From Oscillospiraceae bacterium (GTDB taxonomy: Bacteria; Bacillota; Clostridia; Oscillospirales; Oscillospiraceae), in contig SVKK01000001.1 of the NCBI GenBank assembly GCA_015068425.1, positions 62,001 through 126,000 on the forward strand: 64,000 nt of DNA, in the 5' to 3' direction. Position 1 is the first letter of the stretch. Every line of letters starts with the position of its first letter. A program made the translations under genes and the position numbers. Below the pieces are notes generated by a model. It had not been told where the DNA came from. It ran no database searches and saw only the letters and a list, made by a program, of their open reading frames with translations. Shown piece after piece: positions 1-9,541 of this stretch.

Positions 1-70
1 CCGGATTTTGCTCCCCTTTTTCAATTCTTTGTGGAACAGGTAATGAAAATCAAAGCAGGCGAATAAATAA

Positions 71-100
71 AATCCCACACTCCTAAAAGAGCGTGGGATT
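71..100. terminator. Bidirectional intrinsic terminator
   Basis: A 12-bp stem (AATCCCACACTC pairing with GAGCGTGGGATT, one G-T wobble) with a six-base loop. T-rich sequence lies outside both arms, so it could end transcription from either side. It sits directly after the stop of the leftward small membrane-protein gene. Confidence 0.8.
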
Positions 101-104
101 ATTT

Positions 105-392
105 TTATTCTTTTTCATGAGATAGAGCAAGTGCAATGGCATTGACAAAAAGCACTGCGATAGCCGCAGCACCTGCTATAAGCAAGACGGCACCGATTGT
201 ATCTTCAATGCCGCCGAAGTCACCGCTGAAGCAGCGGCGGCGAATGGTGAAAAGATGGTCCATACATAAAAGAGCATAGAAAAGGAAGCTGCCCAGAGAG
301 AATGGCCAAAGCTCCTTAAGCTTGCCTTTGCTGCGGAGAGATATGCCCAGAAGCGGCAGCGCAACGGAAATAAAACCAAACAGAAGCCACAT
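105..392 (-). CDS. Small hydrophobic membrane protein, unknown function
   Basis: A 95-residue protein I do not recognise. It has three likely membrane segments: residues 1-19, about 30-48, and 65-88 (rich in Ala, Ile and Val). Between them lies a basic patch (HLFTIRRRC) that is probably cytoplasmic. The ATG is preceded by AAAGGAG ten bases upstream. The next gene upstream, a lipoprotein, ends 39 bases away on the same strand, so the two may be co-transcribed before the terminator at 71-100. No catalytic motif is visible. Confidence 0.6.
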   Translation of the reverse strand: MWLLFGFISVALPLLGISLRSKGKLKELWPFSLGSFLFYALLCMDHLFTIRRRCFSGDFGGIEDTIGAVLLIAGAAAIAVLFVNAIALALSHEKE

Positions 393-431
393 TTTTACTT
401 GTCTCCTTTCGCAGATGCGCGGATATAGCCT

Positions 432-917
432 TCACGTATCTATCTCAAAATAATAGAGGGTGTCTGTATCCAAATCGTAAACTGCCATGGAAAAATTAAA
501 GGAAAATCTATTCAGCAGTTCTGTATCGTCCGACTCATCCGTCGACTCGGAATGGCGGTCAACAAACTTGTAGACTCCATTGCTTATATTTGGCCAATGG
601 GCTTCTTCCGAAAATCCGTATGCATAGCTCACGCGATCCTTAACTCCGCCGTACATAACGATCTGCAAATTTTCCGTAAGAGGAAGCTCCTGCCAATCTG
701 CAATGATTTCATAAGCTTTCTCCGTATTTTCCAAACAGTCCAAAATCAGATAGTAAGATCCGTCGCCGTGAAATCCTCCGTGGGTATCTGCTTCCTCTTT
801 TACTGCGAAGTCCTTTGTATTAAAGCCGAAGTAATCATTCTCTCCCTCTGCCGCGGCGCAGCCGGTGAACAGAAAACAGGCAAGAAGCGCAACAGTTACC
901 GCCTTTACTAATTTCAT
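432..917 (-). CDS. Putative lipoprotein, unknown function
   Basis: A 161-residue predicted lipoprotein. The N-terminus is a typical type II signal peptide: a Lys-containing start, hydrophobic stretch, and lipobox FTGC with the acylated Cys near residue 20. The mature part is acidic and soluble, with no motif I recognise. It should sit on the outer face of the membrane. A GGAGGG ribosome site precedes the ATG. The upstream acetyltransferase gene ends 15 bases away, which suggests a short leftward operon with the small membrane protein downstream. Confidence 0.65.
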   Translation of the reverse strand: MKLVKAVTVALLACFLFTGCAAAEGENDYFGFNTKDFAVKEEADTHGGFHGDGSYYLILDCLENTEKAYEIIADWQELPLTENLQIVMYGGVKDRVSYAYGFSEEAHWPNISNGVYKFVDRHSESTDESDDTELLNRFSFNFSMAVYDLDTDTLYYFEIDT

Positions 918-932
918 CTCAAGCCCTCCGTT

Positions 933-1460
933 TTATAATCTGTCTTTATCCTGTTCAATGTAAGCTTCGGCGCTGATGGCAAAAATCCACATATCCGCCG
1001 GATTTCCAAAAATATCCTCCGCGCTCTCTGCCTGAAGCTCCTCCTGCTTCATTCCAAGCTTCTTCATAAGTGGAACGGATTTTGCTGCATCGATGGTCTC
1101 GGCGAATATTTTGCGGGCTTTCAAACTGCCGAAAGCATGGGCTATCACCGCACTGCAGGCTTCATAAGCATAGCCCTGTCTCCAATAGGTTCTGTTGAAA
1201 AACCAGCCCAGTTCATATACTCTCTCCTCGGTTTCCTTGAACAGAATGTAGCCGATGACCCTGCCGCTTTCGGCGTGAACTGCCGCCAGAGCGCCATGGC
1301 TTGCTATACAAAACTCCTGCAGAAAATTTTTCGTTTTCTCCAACGTGTAGGCTTCTTCGGAGTATTTCATAGTTTCCCCGTCGCCCAGAATTTCCTGCAG
1401 ATCCTCCGCGTCATCCATACGGAAATCACGAATAAGCAGTCTTTTCGTTTTAATATTCAC
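933..1460 (-). CDS. GNAT family N-acetyltransferase (RimJ/RimL-like)
   Basis: A 175-residue acetyltransferase of the RimJ/RimL type. The start (MNIKTKRLLIRDFRMDDAED) is the usual opening of this subfamily. The later segment YELGWFFNRTYWRQGYAYEA matches the acetyl-CoA-binding motif A region (strand beta-4 and the pyrophosphate loop), and the end (KIFAETIDAAKSVPLMKKLG) matches motif B. Such enzymes acetylate N-terminal amines or small amino compounds; the substrate cannot be read from sequence. The start codon is GTG with AAGGTGG upstream. The 17-residue tail after the acidic patch looks unstructured. Confidence 0.85.
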   Translation of the reverse strand: MNIKTKRLLIRDFRMDDAEDLQEILGDGETMKYSEEAYTLEKTKNFLQEFCIASHGALAAVHAESGRVIGYILFKETEERVYELGWFFNRTYWRQGYAYEACSAVIAHAFGSLKARKIFAETIDAAKSVPLMKKLGMKQEELQAESAEDIFGNPADMWIFAISAEAYIEQDKDRL

Positions 1461-1570
1461 CGCTCTTCACCACCTTAGCTATTTTTACAATACCATAAAA
1501 CAGCACAGGGGACAAGCGTTTGCGGCGCTATGAGGGCATCGCGACTTACGCTCGGCGTCATATAAGCAAA

Positions 1571-1600
1571 CAAGCACGGCGGTAAAAACTGCCGTGCTTG
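1571..1600. terminator. Terminator after eno
   Basis: A perfect 10-bp GC-rich stem (CAAGCACGGC / GCCGTGCTTG) with a 10-base loop, flanked by T-rich sequence in both directions. It lies 13 bases past the enolase stop and closes the glycolytic run on the minus strand. Confidence 0.85.
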
Positions 1601-1612
1601 TTCGTTTTTTAT

Positions 1613-2905
<1,293 letters not shown>

Positions 2906-2947
2906 TTATTTCTCCTTAATATTTGAATTAATTTGAACACTTATTGA

Positions 2948-4465
2948 TTACTTAACTATGAGGCTCTCGCCGCTCATCTCATCAGGCTTATCATAGCCCA
3001 TAAGAGCCAGCATAGTGGGAGCAAGGTCTGCAAGACGGCCGCTGCGAAGGCGGACATCTGCGCCGGAGATGATGAGAGGAACGAGATTGGTGGTGTGGGC
3101 AGTATTGGGGCTGCCGGAGGGAAGAAGCATGCTGTCTGCATTGCCGTGGTCGGCGGTGATGAGGATAACGCCGCCCATAGCGCGGGTGGCCTCCACAATC
3201 TTGCCAACGCACTCATCAACGGTTTCAACCGCCTTCACCGCAGCTTCCATAACGCCGGTATGGCCAACCATATCGCAGTTTGCAAGGTTGCAAACCACCA
3301 CATCATAATCGCCGCTGCCGATGCGCTTTACGCATTCCTCGGTAACGGCATATGCACTCATCTCGGGGATAAGGTCATAGGTGGGGAACTGCCTGGGAGA
3401 CTCGATAAGGACTCTGTCCTCACCCTTGGCTACCTTTTCAACGCCGCCGTTGAAGAAGAAGGTCACATGGGCATATTTCTCGGTCTCGGCAATACGCAGC
3501 TGGCTCAGACCCAGAGCGGAAATATATTCGCCAAAGGTCTTTTCTATGACTTCGGGAGGAAATGCGATGGGCAAATCCAAATTCTCGTCATACTGAGTGG
3601 TGCATACATAATTGAGATGCAGGTCAACGGTCTCCATGGGGCAGCCGGCAGGCAGATTGCCGGTGAGCGCCCAAGTGATCTCACGGGCGCGGTCGGGGCG
3701 GAAATTGAAGAAGATGACGCTGTCGCCCTCTTCGATGCTGCCGTTTTCGTCGCAGATGACGGGCTCAACAAACTCATCGGTTACGCCGCGCTCATAGCTC
3801 TCCTGCACAGCGGCCACAGGGTCGCTGTTGAGCTCGCCTGCACCGTGAACCATTGCGTCATATGCGCGCTGGAGTCGCTCCCAACGCTTGTCGCGGTCCA
3901 TGGCATAGAAGCGTCCCTGAACGGTTGCAACGCTGCCGCATCCGATTTCCTTGCAGTAATCGGCAAGAGCCTTCACATAGTCAATGCCGCTCTGGGGAGG
4001 AACATCGCGTCCATCCAGAAATGCGTGGACAAAAACCTTCTTCTGACCCATACGCTTTGCCATTTCAATAAGGGCAAAGAGATGCTTGATATGGCTGTGG
4101 ACACCGCCATCGGAAACAAGACCAAGAAGATGGAGAGCCTTGCCCTGCTCCACGGAGGAGCGAATGGCATAGCGATATTCTTCATTTTCGAAGAAGCTGC
4201 CGTTTTCAACGGCAAGGGAAATGCGGGGCAGGTCCTGGAAAACCACGCGGCCTGCGCCGATATTGGTGTGGCCAACCTCACTGTTGCCTATCTGTCCCTC
4301 AGGCAGACCCACATCCAGTCCGGAAGCGGAAAGGGTGGTGTTGGGGCACTTTTCAAAAAGGCGATCCAGATTGGGGGTGGAGGCCACATGAACGGCATTA
4401 TGCTCGTTTTTCTCACCGAGGCCATAGCCATCCATTATAAGCAGAACGGTAGGTGTTTTACTCAT
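2948..4465 (-). CDS. gpmI: 2,3-bisphosphoglycerate-independent phosphoglycerate mutase
   Basis: Interconverts 3- and 2-phosphoglycerate through a phosphoserine intermediate, using two Mn ions. The 505-residue length fits the independent (alkaline-phosphatase-fold) enzyme. The N-terminal VLLIMDGYGLG carries the first metal Asp, GNSEVGHTNIGAGR near 60-73 carries the nucleophilic Ser62, and ITADHGNAD near the end carries further metal ligands. AAGGAG lies upstream of the ATG. tpiA ends 20 bases upstream and eno starts 45 bases downstream, so the three are surely co-transcribed. Confidence 0.98.
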   Translation of the reverse strand: MSKTPTVLLIMDGYGLGEKNEHNAVHVASTPNLDRLFEKCPNTTLSASGLDVGLPEGQIGNSEVGHTNIGAGRVVFQDLPRISLAVENGSFFENEEYRYAIRSSVEQGKALHLLGLVSDGGVHSHIKHLFALIEMAKRMGQKKVFVHAFLDGRDVPPQSGIDYVKALADYCKEIGCGSVATVQGRFYAMDRDKRWERLQRAYDAMVHGAGELNSDPVAAVQESYERGVTDEFVEPVICDENGSIEEGDSVIFFNFRPDRAREITWALTGNLPAGCPMETVDLHLNYVCTTQYDENLDLPIAFPPEVIEKTFGEYISALGLSQLRIAETEKYAHVTFFFNGGVEKVAKGEDRVLIESPRQFPTYDLIPEMSAYAVTEECVKRIGSGDYDVVVCNLANCDMVGHTGVMEAAVKAVETVDECVGKIVEATRAMGGVILITADHGNADSMLLPSGSPNTAHTTNLVPLIISGADVRLRSGRLADLAPTMLALMGYDKPDEMSGESLIVK

Positions 4466-4484
4466 TTACAGTCTCCTTGCTGGC

Positions 4485-5255
4485 TTACTGTGCGGTTGCT
4501 GCAATGATCTTTGCAAAGTCTGCGCTCTTGAGGGATGCGCCGCCAATGAGGCCGCCGTCAATATCATCCTTGGAAAGAAGCTCTGCTGCATTGCCTGCGT
4601 TCATGCTGCCGCCATAGAGGATGGTGGTGCTGCGGGCGGTGCGGGCGGTGCTGATCTTGCGGATAACTGCGCGTACATGGCCGCAGATTTCCTCTGCCTG
4701 CTCAGCAGTTGCGGTTTTGCCGGTGCCGATGGCCCAGATAGGCTCATATGCGATAACGCAGCGGCGGATCATTTCTTCGCTCATACCGTAAAGAGCTGCC
4801 TTAACCTGATACTCAATGTGAGCAAGGGTCAGGCCGCGCTCGCGCTGGTCGAGGGATTCGCCAACACAGATGATGGGAGTCATACCTGCCTCGAGAACCT
4901 TGAGAGCCTTGGCGTTGACAAGCTCATCGCTCTCACCATGGTACTGACGGCGCTCGGAGTGGCCGATAATAACATACTTGGTGCCGATATCCTTCAGCTG
5001 AGATACGCTGACTTCGCCGGTGTAAGCTCCCTTATCATGGGCGCTGACATCCTGAGCGCCAAGACCGATGCGGCTGCCGCCGGTGGCCTTCATAAGTGCG
5101 GGCATTACAACAAAGGGGGCGCAAATTGCTACATCGCAGCTTTTCTGCTTGGGAAGTTCAAGCTTGAGTGCATCCACGAAGGGCTTAACTTCGGAGGGAA
5201 GCATATTCATTTTCCAGTTGCCGGCTATAAGAGCCTTGCGGTATTTCTTGTTCAT
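4485..5255 (-). CDS. tpiA: Triosephosphate isomerase
   Basis: Interconverts dihydroxyacetone phosphate and glyceraldehyde-3-phosphate. The 256-residue TIM barrel shows AGNWKMN (catalytic Lys), VIIGHSERR (catalytic His), [14 protein letters not shown] (catalytic Glu and the flexible lid) and the phosphate-binding [22 protein letters not shown] precedes the ATG. The 67-base gap to pgk upstream holds a small GC hairpin near 5295-5317 without a clear T-tract, so read-through is likely. No gapA is in this window. Confidence 0.98.
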   Translation of the reverse strand: MNKKYRKALIAGNWKMNMLPSEVKPFVDALKLELPKQKSCDVAICAPFVVMPALMKATGGSRIGLGAQDVSAHDKGAYTGEVSVSQLKDIGTKYVIIGHSERRQYHGESDELVNAKALKVLEAGMTPIICVGESLDQRERGLTLAHIEYQVKAALYGMSEEMIRRCVIAYEPIWAIGTGKTATAEQAEEICGHVRAVIRKISTARTARSTTILYGGSMNAGNAAELLSKDDIDGGLIGGASLKSADFAKIIAATAQ

Positions 5256-5322
5256 TTTATTCTCACCTTTATTTGAAATTAAATATTCCTTTTTGGCTTC
5301 CCCCTGGGGGGGAAGGCTATAA

Positions 5323-6513
5323 TTACTTATCCTGCAGGCAGACTACACCGGGAAGTGCCTTGCCCTCAAGGAACTCGAGGGATGCTCCGCCGCCGGTGGA
5401 GATATGGGTCATCTTGTCTGCAAAGCCCAGCTGCTCAACGGCTGCTGCGCTGTCACCGCCGCCAACGATGGTGATGGCGCCGCTCTCAGCCAGCGCGCGG
5501 GCAACTGCGCGGGTGCCTTCTGCGAAAGCTTCAAACTCGAAAACGCCCATAGGTCCATTCCATACAACGGTGCCTGCGCCCTTTACGGCTGCGGAATAAG
5601 CTTCAACGGTCTTTGCGCCGATATCCATGCCCATCATTCCATCGGGAACATCCTGACCGCAGGCAACAGCCTCGGCAGATGCGGAGAACTCAGCAGCGCA
5701 GAGATTGTCAAGGGGGAGAAGGAGCTTAACGCCCTTTTCCTCAGCCTTTGCGACCATCTCGCGGGCATAGTCCAGTCTGTCTTCCTCAAGGAGGCTCTTG
5801 CCTATGGTGTGACCCTGAGCCTTCAGGAAGGTATAAGCCATGCCGCCGCCGATGATAATGGTGTCGGCCTTATCCAAAAGGTTGTTGATAACCGCGATCT
5901 TGTCGCTGACCTTTGCGCCGCCAAGAATGGCAACGAAGGGACGGGCAGGAGCGGCCAGAGCTCCGCCCATGATCTCCAGCTCCTTCTGGATGAGAAGGCC
6001 GGAAACAGCGGGCAGATAAGCGGCTACGCCTGCGGTGGATGCGTGGGCGCGGTGAACGGTGCCGAAAGCATCGGATACAAAAACTTCAGCCATATCGGCC
6101 AGAGCCTTTGCGAATTCGGGGTCATTCTTCTCCTCGCGCTTATCGAAGCGGAGGTTTTCGAGAAGCATGATTTCGCCGCAGCCGAGGGCAGCAGCCTTTG
6201 CCTTTGCGTCCTCACCGATGGTATCGGCAGCGAAAATAACTTCCTTGCCAAGAAGTTCGGAGAGGCGGACAGCAACGCCGGCGAGAGTCAGCTCGGGCTT
6301 TACTTCGCCCTTGGGCTTGCCAAGGTGGGAGCAGGCGATAACAGCAGCGCCCTGATCCAAAAGATACTGAATGGTGGGGATAGCGGCACGGATGCGCTTA
6401 TCGTCGGTAATGGCGCGGGTGGCCTTATCCTGGGGGACGTTGAAGTCGCAGCGAAGCAGAACTTTCTTGCCCTTCAGATCAATGTCATAAACGGTTTTCT
6501 TGTTGTAGTTCAT
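5323..6513 (-). CDS. pgk: Phosphoglycerate kinase
   Basis: Transfers phosphate from 1,3-bisphosphoglycerate to ADP. The 396-residue length is normal. Signatures include [10 protein letters not shown] near the N-terminus, the basic substrate-binding [26 protein letters not shown], and near the C-terminus WNGPMGVFE and [13 protein letters not shown] (nucleotide-binding loop). AAAGGAGATATT leads to the ATG. It is the first of the four glycolytic genes. trmL ends 69 bases upstream, and that gap has no obvious strong promoter, so transcription may also come through trmL. Confidence 0.98.
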   Translation of the reverse strand: MNYNKKTVYDIDLKGKKVLLRCDFNVPQDKATRAITDDKRIRAAIPTIQYLLDQGAAVIACSHLGKPKGEVKPELTLAGVAVRLSELLGKEVIFAADTIGEDAKAKAAALGCGEIMLLENLRFDKREEKNDPEFAKALADMAEVFVSDAFGTVHRAHASTAGVAAYLPAVSGLLIQKELEIMGGALAAPARPFVAILGGAKVSDKIAVINNLLDKADTIIIGGGMAYTFLKAQGHTIGKSLLEEDRLDYAREMVAKAEEKGVKLLLPLDNLCAAEFSASAEAVACGQDVPDGMMGMDIGAKTVEAYSAAVKGAGTVVWNGPMGVFEFEAFAEGTRAVARALAESGAITIVGGGDSAAAVEQLGFADKMTHISTGGGASLEFLEGKALPGVVCLQDK

Positions 6514-6582
6514 AATATCTCCTTTTTGAAAGATAGTTTTTTATTATTTAACTGCCTGCAAAGGCGGTAATTCACGGTTTTT

Positions 6583-7068
6583 TCAGCCTTCTGCCATACT
6601 GCCTTCTCCGGAAAGTCCCGGGAAGCCTTGCTGGCGCAGAGCCTCATAACAGAGTATCGCAACGGAGTTTGCAAGATTTAAACTCCGCACCTCACCCTGC
6701 ATGGGAATGCGAATGCAGCCTTCGGCATACTTGTTCCTTAAAGACTCGGGAAGTCCGGCGGTCTCCTTGCCGAACATCAGCTTCACATCGCCGGAAAAAT
6801 CCACCTCAGCGTAGCTTCGCGGCGCTTTGGTGGTGGCAAGATAAAGATTTTCGTCTCCGTTTTTGGCGAAAAACTCTTCAATATTCTCATACACGGAGAT
6901 ATCCACATACTGCCAGTAGTCCAGCCCTGCCCTTTTCACCGCCTTATCGGAAATATCAAAGCCCAGAGGCTTGATAAGATGGAGTCTTGCTCCCGTGCAG
7001 GCGCAGGTGCGGGCTATGTTGCCGGTATTCATAGGAATTTCCGGCTCAACAAGGATAATATCTACCAT
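6583..7068 (-). CDS. trmL: tRNA (cytidine(34)-2'-O)-methyltransferase
   Basis: A SPOUT-class methyltransferase that 2'-O-methylates the wobble base of tRNA-Leu isoacceptors. The N-terminal MVDIILVEPEIPMNTGNIAR, the central MLFGKETAGLPE and the C-terminal IPMQGEVRSLNLANSVAI are the three motifs of the trefoil-knot SAM site. I chose the ATG at 7068 (161 residues) over an in-frame GTG ten codons upstream: the protein family starts here and GGAG lies 11 bases before it. A good promoter lies 70-95 bases upstream. Confidence 0.93.
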   Translation of the reverse strand: MVDIILVEPEIPMNTGNIARTCACTGARLHLIKPLGFDISDKAVKRAGLDYWQYVDISVYENIEEFFAKNGDENLYLATTKAPRSYAEVDFSGDVKLMFGKETAGLPESLRNKYAEGCIRIPMQGEVRSLNLANSVAILCYEALRQQGFPGLSGEGSMAEG

Positions 7069-7133
7069 AGGTGAATCTTCTCCGCTAATGGAAATCACGT
7101 AGGCGTTATTTCAAACGTTCCATACAAGTCAGT

Positions 7134-7161
7134 ATTATAACGCAGTTTCTAATAAAATCAA
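7134..7161 (-). promoter_or_regulatory. Sigma-A-like promoter for trmL
   Basis: On the minus strand, TTGATT (7156-7161), a 16-bp spacer and a perfect TATAAT (7134-7139). It would start transcription about 60 bases before trmL and may also serve the glycolytic genes. Confidence 0.6.
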
Positions 7162-7196
7162 GTAAAAAGTTCGGATTTTCTAAACATTTTATGCTT

Positions 7197-7225
7197 TTTA
7201 CAAAGATTTTATCCGTTTTTATATA
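7197..7225 (+). promoter_or_regulatory. Sigma-A-like promoter for the radical SAM gene
   Basis: TTTACA (7197-7202), a 17-bp spacer and TATATA (7220-7225), giving a leader of about 60 bases before the ATG at 7291. It diverges from the trmL promoter. Confidence 0.5.
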
Positions 7226-7290
7226 TTATTGCAAAAGACGCGCCTTGGAATTATAATTACATCATAATATACAGGAAAGGGTTTTTCCTT

Positions 7291-8178
7291 ATGAATGAGG
7301 GCTGCCGCCTTTGCCCCCGCTCCTGCGGGGCAATCAGAAAAGAGAATATTGCCGGCGGGTGGTGCGCCTCTCCCTCCCTTGCCCTTATTGCAAGAGCCGC
7401 TCCCCACTTTGGCGAAGAGCCCTGCATCAGCGGCACAAGAGGCAGCGGCACGGTGTTTTTCTCCGGCTGCAACCTTCGCTGCGTATTCTGTCAAAATCAC
7501 GGCATAAGCCGGGGCGGCGAGGGCAAAGCCGTGGACGCGCAGGGTCTGAGAGATATTTTCCTGCGACTGAGGGATACGGGCGTTCATAATATCAATCTGG
7601 TAACTCCCACCCACTTCAGCGATGTTATCGCCGAGGCTCTCAGCGGCATAGAGCTGGGCATACCTGTTGTCTGGAACTCCTCGGGTTATGACAGCGTGGA
7701 GACCCTCCGCTCTCTTGAGGGGCTTATTCAGATTTATATGCCCGACTATAAATATTCCGACCCCGCTCTTGCTCGGCGCTGGTCCAAAGCTCCCGACTAC
7801 CCGGCTGTTGCCCTTGCCGCAATAAAGGAAATGTATCGCCAGCGTGGGGCATTCATTCTGGACGATGATGGGATAATGCAGAGCGGAGTTCTTATCCGCC
7901 ACCTTATCATGCCCGGGGCGGCGGAAAACACCCTCCGCTGCATAGACGCCATTGAGGATAATCTCCCTGCCGACAAAATAGTTTTCAGTCTTATGAGTCA
8001 GTATACTCCTATGCCCGGACTGGATGCCTACCCGGAGCTGCAAAGAACGGTCAGCGCCGAAGAATACGAGCGCTGCCGCAGCTATTTTGACTTTTCCGAT
8101 ATTCTCTACGGCTTCACCCAGTCCCCGGAAGCCGCCACCGACGAAATGATACCGGATTTTGACGGAACGGGGGTTTAG
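7291..8178 (+). CDS. Radical SAM protein, PflA-like (COG1313 type)
   Basis: A 295-residue radical SAM enzyme. CNLRCVFC at residues 60-67 is the CX3CX2C motif that binds the 4Fe-4S cluster for S-adenosylmethionine cleavage. Five further Cys in the first 45 residues (MNEGCRLCPRSC, WCAS, EPC) are typical of the family annotated as pyruvate formate-lyase activating enzyme-like, whose true substrate is unknown. VTPTHFSDVI and VWNSSGYDS are conserved family segments. No glycyl radical enzyme lies beside it, so a PFL role is not supported. The next gene starts three bases after the stop. Confidence 0.88.
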   Translation: MNEGCRLCPRSCGAIRKENIAGGWCASPSLALIARAAPHFGEEPCISGTRGSGTVFFSGCNLRCVFCQNHGISRGGEGKAVDAQGLRDIFLRLRDTGVHNINLVTPTHFSDVIAEALSGIELGIPVVWNSSGYDSVETLRSLEGLIQIYMPDYKYSDPALARRWSKAPDYPAVALAAIKEMYRQRGAFILDDDGIMQSGVLIRHLIMPGAAENTLRCIDAIEDNLPADKIVFSLMSQYTPMPGLDAYPELQRTVSAEEYERCRSYFDFSDILYGFTQSPEAATDEMIPDFDGTGV

Positions 8179-8181
8179 TAT

Positions 8182-8889
8182 ATGAAAATCAATCTCATTT
8201 GGGAGCACAAGGGAAATGACAGCATTTTATATGCGGAAAATCTCCCCGGCGCTTTCACCCGGGGAGAAACTTTGGAAAAGGCTCTTGAAAAAATGCCCGG
8301 GGAGCTCTCCTCCTATCTTGACTGGTGCGGTCTGGAAACCGGCGAAGGCTTCAGCCTCAGTATAGTGAAGGATGTGCCCTCTCAGCTTAATATTGCCGAT
8401 GCCGACAGCGACTGCATTTTTGATTTGGAAAAAGAGTCGCTAAGCCCGGAGGAATATGCCCGGCTCAAGACGCTTTGCCTCCGCTCTGCCCGGGATTTCC
8501 AGCGTCTTTATGACTATGTTCCCCACAAAGACAAAAGTATTCTCCCCTTCCGCAGCAGCTTTTACGGTGCCGTGCCCAGAACGGCAAGAGAGATGTATGA
8601 GCACACAAAGAGCGTGACGGGCTACTACTTCGCCGAAATTGGCGTTGACGCGGATAACGAGGGCTCAATCGCGGATTGCCGGGAGCGGGGCTTTGCCGCT
8701 CTTGAAAAGCTCCCCGATTTTCTGAGTCTTCCCCCTGTTGAAGGCAGCTATGGGGAGATTTGGTCTCTGCGCAAGCTGCTCCGCCGCTTTATCTGGCATG
8801 ACAGAATCCACGCCCGGGCAATGTGCCGTATGGCGCGAAAAACCTTCGGCGAAAGCCGCGGGGAGGAAATTTTCCGGTTTAAGTACTGA
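8182..8889 (+). CDS. DinB-fold protein with HicB-like N-terminus, unknown function
   Basis: A 235-residue protein without a sure assignment. The first 50 residues (ENLPGAFTRGETLEKALEKM) resemble the HicB-type antitoxin fold. The rest is helical; VPRTAREMYEHTKSVTGYYF and RFIWHDRIHARAMCRMA place His residues as in DinB/YfiT four-helix metal-binding proteins. Those proteins often act as thiol-dependent transferases, but nothing here proves activity. It sits three bases after the radical SAM gene and 15 before the Nudix gene, so a forward three-gene operon is likely. Confidence 0.6.
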   Translation: MKINLIWEHKGNDSILYAENLPGAFTRGETLEKALEKMPGELSSYLDWCGLETGEGFSLSIVKDVPSQLNIADADSDCIFDLEKESLSPEEYARLKTLCLRSARDFQRLYDYVPHKDKSILPFRSSFYGAVPRTAREMYEHTKSVTGYYFAEIGVDADNEGSIADCRERGFAALEKLPDFLSLPPVEGSYGEIWSLRKLLRRFIWHDRIHARAMCRMARKTFGESRGEEIFRFKY

Positions 8890-8904
8890 TGGGAGTAAAA
8901 AAAT

Positions 8905-9393
8905 ATGAAACTGCGCAATATGACAAGCATTTACCTCCTCTGCGGCGACGAGATGCTGCTGCTTTACCGCCGCGGCTCCCGGGTTGCCAACAACACTTAC
9001 ATATCCTCCGCCGGCGGGCATTTTGAGGAAAGCGAGCTGAACGACCCCCGCCGCTGCATGCTCAGAGAGCTTAAAGAGGAGCTTGGTCTTGAGGAAGCTC
9101 AGCTTGAAGATCTCCGCCTTCGTTATATAACTTCGCGTCTTAAAAACGGCGAAGTGCGCCAGATTTATTATTATTTTGCCTGCATACCCGATAAAAGCCT
9201 TGTGAAGAAAAGCTCCGAGGGAGAGCTTGAATGGTTCAAACTGAAGGACATTCTCTCCCTCCCCATGCCCGTAACCGCCAAAAGAATGCTGGAGCATTAT
9301 CTCGCCGTGGGGCAGTTCACAGATGAGCTCTACGCGGGTGCAACCACCCCGGATGGTATGGTCTTCACCGAACTGGAAGAATTTGAGGAATAA
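8905..9393 (+). CDS. Nudix hydrolase
   Basis: A 162-residue Nudix pyrophosphohydrolase acting on a nucleoside diphosphate derivative or related compound. The Nudix box runs from AGGHFEESE to LRELKEELG, with the RELKEE core that binds metal; the spacing between the first Glu and the RE is two residues longer than canonical. The N-terminus (MTSIYLLCGDEMLLLYRRGS) is the usual first strand. The specific substrate cannot be told. It is last in a forward operon and is followed by a strong terminator. GGAG lies 11-14 bases before the ATG. Confidence 0.9.
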   Translation: MKLRNMTSIYLLCGDEMLLLYRRGSRVANNTYISSAGGHFEESELNDPRRCMLRELKEELGLEEAQLEDLRLRYITSRLKNGEVRQIYYYFACIPDKSLVKKSSEGELEWFKLKDILSLPMPVTAKRMLEHYLAVGQFTDELYAGATTPDGMVFTELEEFEE

Positions 9394-9429
9394 TAAAAAA
9401 CCTCTCGACAAAAACCAGACGCAAAATTA

Positions 9430-9460
9430 AACCGGCCTGCGAGTTTCGCAGGCCGGTTTT
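9430..9460 (+). terminator. Terminator after the Nudix gene
   Basis: A 12-bp stem (ACCGGCCTGCGA / TCGCAGGCCGGT) with a GTT-type loop, then TTTT. It ends the forward radical SAM-DinB-Nudix operon. Confidence 0.8.
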
Positions 9461-9541
9461 CCAATTAAGGCCTCTCCTGTCAGGAGTGCATTTGCGGGCT
9501 GCTTGCTCCCGCTGGCATTCTTAGCGATTCAAGCTGCTCTA

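Noticed and set aside
3095..4507. A 470-codon open frame on the plus strand
   Set aside because: It lies wholly antisense to gpmI, which has intact catalytic motifs. Similar long antisense frames face eno (1598-2926), pgk (5404-6570), nrdD (23486-26086) and the ABC operon (57235-58875). They come from biased codon use and have no ribosome sites or family motifs.
7291..8178. Pyruvate formate-lyase activating enzyme
   Set aside because: It resembles the family only in the radical SAM half; no PFL-type glycyl radical enzyme is adjacent and the extra Cys pattern fits the unassigned COG1313 group.
9470..9541. GC-rich stretch between the Nudix terminator and the sensor gene as a gene or regulatory RNA
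   Set aside because: Too short, no start with ribosome site and no stable fold that I could see.
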